The notes under the pieces are model-generated. The model saw only the letters and a program-made list of their open reading frames with translations, had not been told where the DNA came from and made no database searches. 64,000 nucleotides of DNA from NCBI GenBank assembly GCA_009746045.1, contig RPFO01000072.1, forward strand, positions 2,051,985 through 2,115,984, read 5' to 3'. A program made the position numbers and the translations under genes. The DNA comes from Mesostigma viride. Taxonomy: Eukaryota; Streptophyta; Mesostigmatophyceae; Mesostigmatales; Mesostigmataceae. This document shows positions 33,061 to 44,052 of the stretch, piece after piece; the stretch's first letter is position 1; each line of letters starts with the position of its first letter.

Positions 33061-34769
33061 TTTAACCCCTAAATGGGCGGAAATGCTGCCGATAAATTGG
33101 CAGTAACTCACCTATTTTGTAAACCAGCCCCTGTACAACCTAGCAATATCCAATGGCTGTCCTTGGGGGGCAAGCATGTCCATGAGTTGCCCTAAGCCAT
33201 GATATATCACAACCTCACATATATTCATCGTAGGCCATGTATAACTGCCGTCAAAGTCAGGGGGGTCAAGACGAGCGTTTTCATTTTTGGTAGAATGTGC
33301 ATTTTGAATTATGTTGTAAGAGCTAGGCACCTACCACTTCAGGGATGATAAACAATTAGTTGCTGAACAGTTTGAGCCATTGGGGTCATCATTTGTGTGG
33401 GTATACCAGCAGTTACACCCAGTACAGCCCATAGGGGTACCGTTGGTAAAAAGCAACCAAGGGGGTAGGAGTGGGCATACTACCTACTAATACCTACTAA
33501 TATGGCCCCCAACCATGCCAAACAATACATTTCCCTTCCACAATGATGGGGAAACATAACTGCATCATCACACTGCCCTTACATGGCACCTATGTGCAGG
33601 TGCCACCTTGTCCATGCACGTAGGTAACGTGGTACGGATACCCTACGCAAGGCATGCATTCTAGGAGGCAGCCACCAACAAACTAGTGATTTTAAGCCTA
33701 TTTCAGCCTGCCCTAGCAAGGATAAACTAGGCCTAAGCTGCTATAGCTTTCCAGGTGATGGCCAGCACACCTGGTGGCACATGCTGACAATGGGAAGCTT
33801 CTACTCACCGGTTACATGCTTGATGATGCCACAGAGACCAGCCAACTGCCTCACACTCATGCAATATGTGTGTGGGAAATGTATAACAAACATATATGGA
33901 GGTATTCAAACCCATACAGCCTCTAAAACTTATCACCATCACCCTGTGGCAGGTCAACTGACTGAGGGAAGCATCTAAGAAGGGTGTTTTAGAAAGGGGC
34001 CAGGCCAGGGTCAAGAAAGAGCATGAATAATGCAAAAAGAATGTGCTACACAAGCTAGAACGTACATATAAACGTCAAACATCGATAGGAAAACGATGCT
34101 TAAGCTTTACCAGGCATGGATGGCGTTACCTTGGCCCAGGCGGTGGCCGCAAAATGGCGCATTTCGGCACACCAAAGTTGTGCAGCATGGTCGCTGGATT
34201 CGGCGATTTCTGGCCACCCTTGCACGTTTACGACTAATATGTATCATAAAAAGTACAAAGAAACCGATATATCCTTTAAAATACGCCGGAAAGGTATTGC
34301 TGTCAACGTTTCTATCGTCCGGCCTGATCGCAGTTTTTTCCAGCAAGAACGCTGCCGACACCTATCAAATGGCATTCCCGCGAACCAAAAATTGGCCTGT
34401 ATGATCTTTAGGACGTATAAAATCAATATCCTAAGTTTGGCCAGAAAATTCGAACGCAAACGTAAATGCCATGCGTGGGCGCAAGCCGCCATGGCCAGGT
34501 CGTCGTTTTCCGGAATGCACGTTGTACGTGAAAAAGTACCCTGACCCCTTGTACTTTGACGGTCTGGAACACCTGTTAAACTTGGTCAAAATATAGCAAA
34601 CCCTAGTATCATGTTCTGGAGAAACTTATAAACTTTCATTCTTCTCAGCTAAACGTTTCCTAATTCCCAATAGTATTCTCGCAAACTGGTCCCCCGAGTA
34701 GGTGCCGACAAATCGGCTGTAAGTCACTTTTTGGCGGAAAATCGGCAGCAAGACCATTTAGGGGTTAAA
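33061..34769. mobile_element. inner TIR element within the CACTA-like transposon
   Basis: TTTAACCCCTAAATGG at 33061-33076 is perfectly inverted at 34754-34769. Inward of each, TGCTGCCGAT is also shared. The 1.7-kb interior has no recognisable ORF. A clear target duplication was not found. Confidence 0.6.
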
Positions 34770-37634
34770 AAATCTTTTATTCATAGGCAAAAAATAAATC
34801 ACAACAAAAAGAGGATTGTTTCTTCATCGTTTGGCAGATCTTGTAGATCATTTGGTTCTTCATATACTCTGCCAAACTGTGCTTCGTTGCACATTTACCT
34901 GCACGCATAAACCAGGAAGGGGGAAAAAAGGCATTAAACAGGACCATGATTAGAAACGCTGGGCTGCAGCATGTGCACATGTACACCTAACCAGACCACA
35001 GGCATAGCAAACAACATCATGCTCGGCATAAAAAAAGATACTTCTGACTGGTACAAAACATTGAAAGGGTGACCCAAGTGAAAGCCTAGCACCGCCATTA
35101 TTGAGATGTGCAAGACCAAGAAACCACGACATTGCATATGACCGATGCATTGAAAAAGGGAAAACACGTTTATTAACTGTGAAGCTCCAGGGTAACTAGA
35201 CTAAATTTCTTCAGGGCAAGGGACTAATTGAATTCAGCAAGCAAGCGTACATGCGCGCAAGGACGAGAGTGGCTAAATAAGGAAGCAAGGGCGTAACAAA
35301 GGAAGCAAGGGACTGATTAGATTCAGCAAGCAAGCAATTGCAAGCATGCAAGGAAGAGGGGCTAACAAAGGAAGCAAGGGCCTAACAAAGGAATCAGGGG
35401 ACTGATTCCATTCAGCAAGTGGTCAAGCATGCAGGGAAGGAACGGCCTAACCAAGTAGGCAAGGTCATATCAAAGGAAGCAAGGCATTAATTAAATTCAG
35501 CAAGCATGCGAGGAAGAGTGGCTTACAAAGGAAGCATGGGACTAAGAAAGGAAGCAAGGGACTAATTACATTCAGGAAGCACGCATGCAAGGAAGCAAGG
35601 GAATAAAGCAAGGAACTAATCAAATTCAGCAAGCGGCTAAACAACCAAGCAAGGGCCTAATCAAGGAAGAAAGCAACCACGCAAAGAAGCAAGCAAGCAC
35701 GCAAAGACGGAAACAAGCATGCAAGGAAGCAAGGGGTTTATCGAACTCAGCAAGCAAGCATGCAAGGAAGCAAGGAGCAAGTGAGGGACCAAGGGACTAA
35801 TCAACTTTATGACACTTACCACGCAGAAGGGACAACCTCATGACCGCGGAGAAGATAACATTCCGTCCCTCCTGTTGCGATTGCAAAGGGGAGAAAGAAT
35901 AGTAGTGATGTAAGGAATGAATTCCAGTGCAAAATTAGGAAAATACCTTCAATAACAAAGCTAGTAAGTAGGCAAGGTAATTAAAAAGTAGGTAGCAAAC
36001 TGATGACAACATGCACATACTCACGCATGGACCAACCAAGTTAGTATCTAATCTACTATGTGGCTTATGAGGAAGCACCATGAAACATTTGACCTTACTG
36101 GCTTCATCAGAACACGTCTAGATGCTTTTCCTTTGCAAAGATAGTCGCAATTGACGCTTGGGGTTTGCATGGGATTCAGGTCTGCATGGACGTGCTTTGA
36201 CAACAAACGGGCATGTACGCACAAAAATGCCCAAGGACGGTACTTCATGATGGTCATCTTCATGAAATTGACCACGCATGTAAGAGGACAAGAAATCAAG
36301 TATTCAGAGTTCATGCTATACTAAGAAACCAGCTTTTGCTCAGAATGCCGCTTTTGCGGTCTATGGGCCTTCCAATGCAAACTGCCAAGCAATTCTCATA
36401 AGTATCCTTGCTCAGCTACGCAGTTGCTCATTTTCCCGGCTCCATTCCTCTTCGATCACAGCCTGTCCATGACGGCCTTGTAGGTTTTGGATAGCTCCAG
36501 AATCTCGCTCTGTTTATTCTCCGTTACTTATGTCACTCACATGTCGTCGCTACTAGAACCGCTTCTAGTGCGGTTCTCGCTGCCACCCCTGCTGCCACAC
36601 CTGCAGCGCTTGTTATTCGGTGGTTGCATTCATTGGTTACGTATGGAAATCGGTTGCCCCATCGCTCGAGCTAGCGTGTATGTGCCCTCACTGCCCGCTA
36701 GCCCCAGCACTGACTTGACTGCGAACAACGGCTAGGGCTACGTCAGACGCGTTTTTTTGAATTTGCGCAAAAAAAAAGATTGCGACTAGGTCACATCCGT
36801 AGCCAGCGGCAGGCGGAATGTCTCGAGTGATTCCAGCCAAGCGATCTTCCGTATTGTCATGACATCTTACCTTTCCACTGGTTACTACTTGTCTCAAAGC
36901 CTTTTAGAACGGTCGGAGCCGCAAACTGCCGATAAATTTACAGGTACAGTAACTAGTATTCACCAATGAAAGCCACAGGCATTTAAAAAACCGCCGTCCT
37001 GCCAGACCCTAGAAAACGCTTGGTCCTGCCTTTGCCGGACAACCATTGGAGCAGGTTATAAAGTGCGACAACGATTTCTGATTGTTGGCTGACAGACTGA
37101 CAGCCGACAATTATTAACGCAAAGTCACTAAAGCAATTAGGCAGTGAGAACATTCTACAAAAGAGCTCTTAGTTCGGGCTTTATATAAGTAGTACCTGCC
37201 TGTTAAAAATTGGAACAAGGATACGGTTCCGGCATCCGTTTATTCCGAAGCCGGTACGGGCAAGGCTAGGGAACCGGCGTGGGAATAAACTGAACTGAAC
37301 ATAACTGAAATAAAGGCCGTTATGATGCCGTGAAATAGCCGCATGACGACAGTGCCGTTCCAAACTTTCAACTTCGCGCCCTACCTCTCTTAACCGTTAC
37401 CTGGTAGACCGTTGGTCCAACGAGCGAAAAATTTAGAAAGGTTGCGATTAGGCAACGCGACCTTGCACCTAGCCGCACCCATGAACGCCTTCAGCAGCCA
37501 TGGTAGGCAACACAACCCTGCACCTAGCCGCACCATTCCATAAACGCCTTCATCAGCCATGTTAGGCCGGAATAGACACGGCATTTCCACTTTGGGTCTC
37601 GCACTAGTCAAGTCACTTGCTCAGATAGAAAGCA
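34770..37634. other. non-coding interior of the CACTA-like element
   Basis: No gene recognised. 35270-35800 is a degenerate tandem repeat built from GGAAGCAAGGGACTAATT and ATTCAGCAAGCAAGC words with ~60-80 bp spacing. 37280-37299 carries the AATAAACTGAACTGAAC tail also seen at 10351. Around 37480-37600 is a short direct repeat (CTTGCACCTAGCCGCACC). Confidence 0.5.
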
Positions 37635-37671
37635 ATGGATCACGCAAAACCAGGAGCCACGCCTCCCCACG

Positions 37672-38667
37672 ATGATTACGGCGGCGGTGTGTGGCATGGA
37701 GCCTGCTTGTGACGAGCATGACTCAATCCACATCAATGGCAGCAATTACCGAACTGCAGTCGCCGACCTTCGACAAACTGTTCGCCATCGCAACTCGGGA
37801 GTAATGGTTTATGGTAAAGAGGGGGTTAGGTATGGCCGCATCACACACATTCTGCATAGTTTCCTCCGTGCCCCGACGGAAGGATGGAGTAGGCAAGTTC
37901 TTTTAAAGGTCGCTCTGTTTGATGTCGGTTCTGTGAAAGAGCTCCCTTTAGAGGGATTGACGCTTATACCTTTAGGGGAGCGAGCGCCCAAGCAGGATGC
38001 TTTAGTCCTTCCCGGGAGTGTATGTTCAGTTGGTTTTGTAGTTGATCCAGAGTATGCACCTGAGATAGCCATCGTGCACTGTAAATTGCCGTGGCAAATG
38101 GTAAAGGAAACGTGTAGTGCAGCCCAGCATGTATTATCCCGTGCTGCAGGTGCTCAGCTGAGAACCACAGACGTGTATGCTGATATGAACCTGCAGCGCA
38201 AGGTGACACTGTGTGTTAAGCGAAGAGACATGACAACACGAGGTCGTTCACAAGGTAATCGCACTGCACCCATAGATCCACAAGCAACCACTGCACGCAT
38301 GGCTGCGGAGCCACAAGCAACCACTGCACCTAATCGCTCACGTGGCAAGCGCACTGTTGGCACATTGGTAGAACCACAAGCAACCACTGCACCAAGCCGC
38401 TCGCGTGGCAAGCGCACTGCGGACACATTGGTAGAAACACACACAGCCGCTGCACCAAACCGCTCGCGTGGCAAGAGCATTGCTGGCAAGTCCATGGCAG
38501 CGGCTAGTGGCAGCGCATCAAGCCCTGATGACATTGCTAGTGATTTGTCGCTGAGCAGCGACGGTGAGGCATGCATTCCCACACAAAGGAGAAGTGAGAG
38601 GCAACGTGTGGTAGTAAATTATGCGGACTCTGACAGTGCTGCATACACTGATGAGGAGTGGGATTGA
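37672..38667 (+). CDS. CACTA transposase C-terminal-like protein (331 aa)
   Basis: The N-terminal third has NYRTAVADLRQTVRHRNSGV, MVYGKEGVRYGRITHIL and VLLKVALFDVGS. This order (NSGV, then YG-I, then V-LFKC-WFDV-like) resembles the DUF4216 domain at the C-terminus of plant CACTA transposases. From about residue 195 there are three to four imperfect ~27-residue repeats (EPQATTAP, NRSRGKRT), then an acidic tail ending YTDEEWD. It is preceded by no transposase catalytic core, so it is a leftover or a separate accessory protein. TGTAA occurs 16 bp after the stop. Confidence 0.5.
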   Translation: MITAAVCGMEPACDEHDSIHINGSNYRTAVADLRQTVRHRNSGVMVYGKEGVRYGRITHILHSFLRAPTEGWSRQVLLKVALFDVGSVKELPLEGLTLIPLGERAPKQDALVLPGSVCSVGFVVDPEYAPEIAIVHCKLPWQMVKETCSAAQHVLSRAAGAQLRTTDVYADMNLQRKVTLCVKRRDMTTRGRSQGNRTAPIDPQATTARMAAEPQATTAPNRSRGKRTVGTLVEPQATTAPSRSRGKRTADTLVETHTAAAPNRSRGKSIAGKSMAAASGSASSPDDIASDLSLSSDGEACIPTQRRSERQRVVVNYADSDSAAYTDEEWD

Positions 38668-38859
38668 TTATATTCCTAATATAATGTAATGATGGATTGA
38701 TGTAACTTGTTGTGTGCTTGTCACACTTATATTTATTTATTTCCAATGAACATGTGTGTCAACTGCATCATTTCTGCATCCACATATATTGCATAAGTGT
38801 CCTGTCTTCATGCACTTGAGAGTTCTCAAGTGTCATGCTCAGTGTCCTGATTTTCCTGA

Positions 38860-39215
38860 TTTTTTGTGCCATGCTAAGTGTCCTGATTTTCCTGATTTTT
38901 TGTGCTGTTAAGTGTCCTGATTTTCCTGATTTTTTCTGATTCAGCGGGTTTTCTCAGGATCTCAGGATTTCTCAGGATTTTTTTACGAATCTCAGTGTTT
39001 CTCAGTGTTTCGCGAGACGCATCTCAGGCACTTCTCAAGATTCTCAAGAGGAAGTCCTGATATAAATCAGGAATCCTGAGAAAAGTCTCAGGGTTTCTCA
39101 GGATTTCTCCTGAAATCCCAAGAAAAAATCAGGAAATCTCAGGAAATCCTGAGAAAATCTCAGGAATCCTGAGAAAAATCTCAGGAAATCTCAGGATCCT
39201 GAGAAAAATCTCAGA
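38860..39215. repeat. right subterminal repeats (TCTCAGGA)
   Basis: Dense TCTCAGGA and TCCTGA words, plus three copies of AAGTGTCCTGATTTTCCTGA (38878-38930). The array stops just inside the terminal CACTAGGAAGTCGG. In En/Spm elements such arrays bind the element-encoded protein. Confidence 0.85.
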
Positions 39216-40055
39216 ACCCGACTTCCTAGTGATCCCGGGCCAGGGTCTGGACTCCCGTGGCCATCCTCCTCCTCGGGCTAGCGACTACCTCGAGACGTTC
39301 GGGTCGCGACAGTGTGCCCGTCGGTGGCGCTTCCGTGAGGTTCGGCACATCCGGATGTGGCCGTCTGACGTGGAGCCCCTGGTAGATCTGTTCTTCCCGA
39401 CGGGTTTGCGCTCTCGGATCCGGTATCATCGCCTACTCCTGCGGGCTCTCTGCTTGATCGCGGTAGAGCCTTTCCTACGCCTCTTTGCCTGTGGTTTCCT
39501 GGACTGGGCCCGTGGCCAGGTCGTTCTTACGCAGCATAGGTATTACTGGGCCTTCCTGGGTCTTTTTCCTGATGGCGTGTGGGCCGATGTTTTCCTCACT
39601 GTAGATAGGTATGACAATGCCGATGATGTGGCCCACTACCATGCGTATCTGATTGTTCTGCTGGCCTCGCGTGGCACTTATCAGACTGATGGCAACTAGA
39701 TAGAGGGCCTTAGGCCCGACCTGAGGGTGTTGTCCCTCCGGTATATAGAGTCGCCCTCACGTTCTGGCCAGTTGACTGGTCGTTCTTGGTCCTTGGTACT
39801 GATTTGTTTACTCTGTGTGTCCTGCCCAGTGCCGTCCCCCCGGCAAGGACTCTGTTCCAGGCAGTTAGGGGAACCTACCACCAGGCTTGGTGCTGGTTAA
39901 CCCTACACCTCCCGGCGTGGTGGTGGAGACCGAGTTAATACGTTGGTGCTTTGTATCTTGGATGGCCTGCCGATTGTGTTGGTGTGTGCTGGGTGCATTA
40001 GGTGTCCTATCCCTTGGTTTCCTCCCTGTGCGTAGGGAGAGGGCTCCCTACCTTT

Positions 40056-40067
40056 GTGGGGGGGAGG
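40056..40067 (+). other. polypurine tract, plus-strand gypsy
   Basis: GTGGGGGGGAGG directly abuts the 3' LTR. The minus-strand copy has the same tract next to its 3' LTR. Confidence 0.8.
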
Positions 40068-40642
40068 TGTTACGTCGCGTAACTTTTGTTGTTGTTACGG
40101 ACGTAAATTAGGTCCCTTGTTGCCTCAGCCATTCCGGAGCAGTTCGCTGACTTTCCTAGGCTTACGTGTAGTAAGGACCTTTTGGCCGGTCGGTACCGGG
40201 CCTTGTGACGTGGCACTTGTACAGTATGGTGGTTCGGTGCAGTCGCGCCGCGCTGCGTACTTTAGTAGTGGTCCTTTTCATCCTGCGTGTGAACCTTGTG
40301 GACGTGCGTTGGTCCTGTGTGCGAGGGTCGATGTCGGCCCGAGCATACACGCCTGTCGGCGATCATTTATGCAGCAGTTGTCCTTCGTGAATGGCACTCG
40401 GCGTGTGTTAAATGAATTAACACATATTAGCTTGGGTCACGGCAGTGTAGTATTGTTTCCTTCGTAGTACCCTGGTTTTATTCGGTATATGGCGTATTAT
40501 AAGGGAATGCATTGAGAAGCAGCGTCGTCGCGTCCTAGGTCTTATAGCCAATATAGCTCCTCACTCCTCGGTAGGTGCCTCATCACTAGTTTAGGTAAGG
40601 TTAGGCGAGATGTTTGGGATAGAGTCGAGCCAGGACGTAACA
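40068..40642 (+). repeat. 3' LTR of plus-strand gypsy
   Basis: 575 bp, the same as the 5' LTR apart from one extra C near 40279. It is followed by the TGCGC target duplication. Confidence 0.93.
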
Positions 40643-42155
40643 TGCGCTATATTCCCTAGACTGGGTTTGCTGGGGTGGCAGGGGGTGCAGCCTGCCAGGG
40701 CTTGTGGTCGACGTGGATGACGTCCCCCCTCCAGCCGTACACCGGTTTCCCCCCTGCGCTCTGCCGGAGCTGCATGGAGGTAGGTCGGCCCTATAGCTCC
40801 CGTCGCCGCTGTTGTTGTGCCAGGGTCATGCAAGCCGTCGTCCAGCACCTAGGAAGTCCTCGAGAGCTTCTTGCGGCATTTAAGAAACGACAGCTTATCC
40901 GCCATTTACTTAAAGGTGAGGAGCAGGGGAGCCGGGCCATGCAGCCGGCCTTACCCTGCGCGCGGGGAACGCGGACGGCCGACATCCACAGCTCACCAGT
41001 GCATGGGGGCAAGAATGTCGCGCTTAAACGCCATGCATGAGAAGAGTCTCCGAGGTCTCACCTGCCGGCTGGTCAGGCGAAGTGCTGGACGATTACATTG
41101 TGGCTGCGCTGGGTGCGGTCGGCCTCCTCGCGGAGGTCGAGGGCTTGTTGCTAGCTTGAGCTGTGCCGCGATGGTGGAGGTGGTGGATCAGGTACGTGGT
41201 GTGGTGCTTGAGCAGCCTGGTCCGCCCAGGTCTGGGTGGGAGGAGCGTCGCCAGCCGGGCCAGCGCAGATGCCGGCTGGGCGGCGATGTCCTTCACCGCC
41301 TGGGCGGTGAGGCCTGCGGTGTTTTGCAGGCACTCAATGGCGATGGCGTTCTCCTCAATTAAGTGAGGCGCTGGTCGATGTGGAGGAGCTGGGCTTTGCA
41401 TGATGTCGGCGGTGGTGGTGGAGGTTGCAGTGGAGGTAGAGGCGAGGAGGGTGAAGGACTGGAGGTGGAGGCGACGGTGGTGGAAAGGTGAGGGAGCTCA
41501 GTAGCCAGCGTGCCTCCCATTGCTGCCACATCTGCATGCAGCGAGGGGAGTCACGAGCTGCTGGAGGGCTTCCGTATGTAAGGATGTAGAGCTAGCGGAG
41601 TGTGGGTGTGGAGATGGATGGAGCCCAGATCTCGACGTCAGACTTCGTGAGTAGGCCGAGCAGAGAATCATGTGCTGAAGCTCGGCCGGGCCGGGTGAAG
41701 AGGCCCGCCCCGTCAGCAGCAGTTCTCGGCTCTGCGAAAACCCGACGCCGTCCGGCTCGAGCAGGCGGTTGATGCTGTGATGAAGGTGGATGCACAGCGC
41801 AAGAAGCGAGGCGTAATCCCCGTAGCATGGAGCTTGAACCGCGAAGGGGCGACTGCGTTTGGTTTCAGGCGATGCCGATGGCGAGGCCGCGGCATGCAGG
41901 AGCCGAGTGAACCACTATAACGCTTCATGGCTAGGCCGGTCACGTCGCTGCCTGCGAGGCCGGGAGGCGAAACTGCAGCCGAAGCTGCCGGCGTATTTGC
42001 TTGGCTCGAATGTCGCAGCCTCCAAACTGCGATTCGTCGCGTTGCGTTTGCTCGGCATAATATTGCGTGATAGCTTCGGGAAAATACATCAGCGTGTGCA
42101 CCTTAGAAAGACGAAGCGATTGTGATATTCACTGCCAAATTTGGAGCCCATCCAA
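40643..42155 (-). pseudogene. ORF1-family copy C: 5' leader and ORF1 remnant
   Basis: On the minus strand it starts near 42150 with the family leader (CGCTTCGTCTTTCTAAGGTG, about 42100) and runs through an Ala/Pro-rich region. NTAGLTAQAVKDIAAQPAS follows (copy A has DTAGLTAQAVKDIAAQPAP), and the C-terminal part ends in VYGWRGDVIHVDHKPWQ-like sequence at 40700. It is full of frameshifts. The gypsy element interrupts it just after ORF1; its 3' region is at 23715-24271. Confidence 0.7.
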
Positions 42156-43079
42156 GATGGATGGATGGATGGATGGATGGATGGATGGATGGATGGATGG
42201 ATGGATGGATGGATGGATGGATGGATGGATGGATGGATGGATGGATGGATGGATGGATGGATGGATGGATGGATGGATGGATGGATGGATGGATGGATGG
42301 ATGGATGGATGGATGGATGGATGGATGGATGGATGGATGGATGGATGGATGGATGGATGGATGGATGGATGGATGGATGGATGGATGGATGGATGGATGG
42401 ATGGATGGATGGATGGATGGATGGATGGATGGATGGATGGATGGATGGATGGATGGATGGATGGATGGATGGATGGATGGATGGATGGATGGATGGATGG
42501 ATGGATGGATGGATGGATGGATGGATGGATGGATGGATGGATGGATGGATGGATGGATGGATGGATGGATGGATGGATGGATGGATGGATGGATGGATGG
42601 ATGGATGGATGGATGGATGGATGGATGGATGGATGGATGGATGGATGGATGGATGGATGGATGGATGGATGGATGGATGGATGGATGGATGGATGGATGG
42701 ATGGATGGATGGATGGATGGATGGATGGATGGATGGATGGATGGATGGATGGATGGATGGATGGATGGATGGATGGATGGATGGATGGATGGATGGATGG
42801 ATGGATGGATGGATGGATGGATGGATGGATGGATGGATGGATGGATGGATGGATGGATGGATGGATGGATGGATGGATGGATGGATGGATGGATGGATGG
42901 ATGGATGGATGGATGGATGGATGGATGGATGGATGGATGGATGGATGGATGGATGGATGGATGGATGGATGGATGGATGGATGGATGGATGGATGGATGG
43001 ATGGATGGATGGATGGATGGATGGATGGATGGATGGATGGATGGATGGATGGATGGATGGTGGATGGATGGATGGATGG
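42156..43079. repeat. (ATGG)n tetranucleotide array, ~230 copies
   Basis: About 924 bp of ATGG with a single visible interruption (TGG at 43061). It is followed by a G run. The tetramer period gives open frames in all registers (Met-Asp-Gly-Trp, and Ile-His-Pro-Ser on the other strand), none of which are genes. It begins within a few bases of the 5' end of ORF1-family copy C. Confidence 0.97.
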
Positions 43080-43221
43080 GGGGGGGGGGGTACACGCAAT
43101 CCTACCGGTCTAAGCTATCTAGTACAAGCTATCTACAAGCTATCTACAAGCTATCTACAAGCAATCTACAAAACAGTCCTACTATAGATATGGTGCCCGC
43201 GACCCTAGCTAGGGGTCTTGT

Positions 43222-43620
43222 CTAGCATGCCGTCCACGTTTGCAAACACGCTCCTTCCCCACTGCTGGGGGGTTGTTGTCCTCTATGACCTGGGCCCACT
43301 TGGCCTTGTCCATCATCTTTTTCCAAATTACCGAGAGGCCTAGGCCCCCCATGCATGTCCTCTACGAGCTGTTCTTCTTTGAAGGTGCGGGCCTTGCGGC
43401 GTCTAAGTACCTCAGGCTGGGCCTGGCCCACGTGAGGAGGTGCCGGCCCGGCTGGGCGGGGCGCAGCCCTGCAGAGGGGCCCCGTGAGGTGTCTACTGAC
43501 CTGGTTGGTGCGAGCTAAGTGCCCTACTAGCATCAGGCGCCGCTGCTTGATGCATGGTGCTGGTGATCTTTGGCTATTGCTGCCTGATTCAGTCATATTA
43601 TGTCATCCAGTCATGATTTT
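43222..43620 (-). pseudogene. LINE C-terminal remnant
   Basis: On the minus strand RRLMLVGHLARTNQVSRHL resembles the conserved R-L-x-GH-x-R segment near the C-terminus of several LINE clades. After a frameshift, VIWKKMMDKAKWAQVIEDNN also reads as protein. There is no intact frame. Family unclear. Confidence 0.4.
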
Positions 43621-43843
43621 GATGCATGCCAGATACATATAACTGATGCGGTGCCCTATATAGTTAACCCCTCAGTTCACCGGCTGTCACATACACGCCG
43701 TTGTGTGACTACCCTAGTTAGGGATTTGCTGATACTCATTTCCCATTTTACATCTTTGGTCTATATACTTGGATAATACTAAATATACCCCGCCACTTAT
43801 CTGAAAAAATTTGGCTAGTGGAGCACCGCCCCTCCTCTCACAA

Positions 43844-44052
43844 TATCAAGGAGACAACGTCGGAGCGCAGGCCAGAAATCGGGAGAATCCGGACCATGGT
43901 AATTGGTAGCTCCCACATGCAATATGCATGCCCGGAACGAGCTAAGGTGGTTCCGTAATATCCTTCCCGGCTTTCAGTTTCTTCCCGTTCTATACCAGAC
44001 TTTTCGCGACCGCCCCGGAGAGTATCGCCCCGCGCTGGTTGTCTCCTTGATA
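43844..44052. mobile_element. 209-bp MITE-like element
   Basis: Terminal inverted repeats TATCAAGGAGACAAC (43844-43858 and 44038-44052). The inner GGAGCGCAGGCCAGAAATCGG block recurs at 11550 and 23970, and single termini occur at 11541 and 59310. No coding capacity. Confidence 0.7.

Larger units (their letters stand above)
32553..39234. mobile_element. CACTA (En/Spm-like) DNA transposon inserted in gypsy ORF3
   Basis: The other gypsy copy reads straight through this point. The 3-bp duplication ATC flanks the insert (32553-32555, 39232-39234). The right end reads CACTAGGAAGTCGG inward; the left end is GATGGGAAGTCGG, sharing GGAAGTCGG. Both ~350-bp subterminal regions are packed with short inverted and direct copies of TCTCAGGA/TCCTGAGA, as in En/Spm subterminal arrays. 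An internal ORF (37672-38667) has a CACTA-transposase C-terminal-like segment. The rest of the 6.68 kb lacks a transposase core, so it is probably non-autonomous. Confidence 0.78.
31061..39699 (+). pseudogene. gypsy ORF3 (plus copy), 5'-deleted and split by the CACTA-like element
   Basis: From REVFPWLPGEGEADIDDNPC, fused directly to the integrase zinc region, through a Pro/Ala/Ser-rich tract with a short helix (SATVSAMQAQIQSLTAAFG), CRQCDLPRASAELAISPMS, and LRRVLYRWARRHNDLDTYGG-type sequence. It stops at 32555 and resumes at 39235 with YLETFGSRQCARRWR, RIRYHRLLLRALCLIAVEPF and DVFLTVDRYDN, ending at 39699. No signal peptide or TM segment, so not a normal env. A frameshift is present near 32000. 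Function unknown. Confidence 0.75.
24272..40642 (+). mobile_element. Ty3/gypsy LTR retrotransposon, plus-strand copy (defective)
   Basis: LTRs are 24272-24845 and 40068-40642, beginning TGTTACG and ending CGTAACA; they appear identical except for one single-base indel (CCTTTTATCC against CCTTTTCATCC). The 5-bp duplication TGCGC flanks it (24267-24271, 40643-40647). Order: leader, remnant of the hybrid-binding ORF, gag, pol (protease, RT, RNase H, start of integrase), ORF3. Defects are frameshifts in gag and RT, deletion of the integrase core, a 481-bp retroelement insertion in gag and a 6.7-kb CACTA-like insertion in ORF3. Near-identical LTRs with a wrecked interior suggest it was copied in trans after the deletions arose. 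Confidence 0.93.

Noticed and set aside
36040..37400. Possible tRNA genes or tRNA-derived SINE near 37170-37310
   Set aside because: I could not fold a convincing cloverleaf or find clear A and B boxes by eye; only the CTGAA tail is clear.
42067..43225. Six long ORFs of repeated MDGW or IHPS
   Set aside because: They are translations of the (ATGG)n array in every frame on both strands. The period of 4 gives a 12-nt codon cycle without stops.
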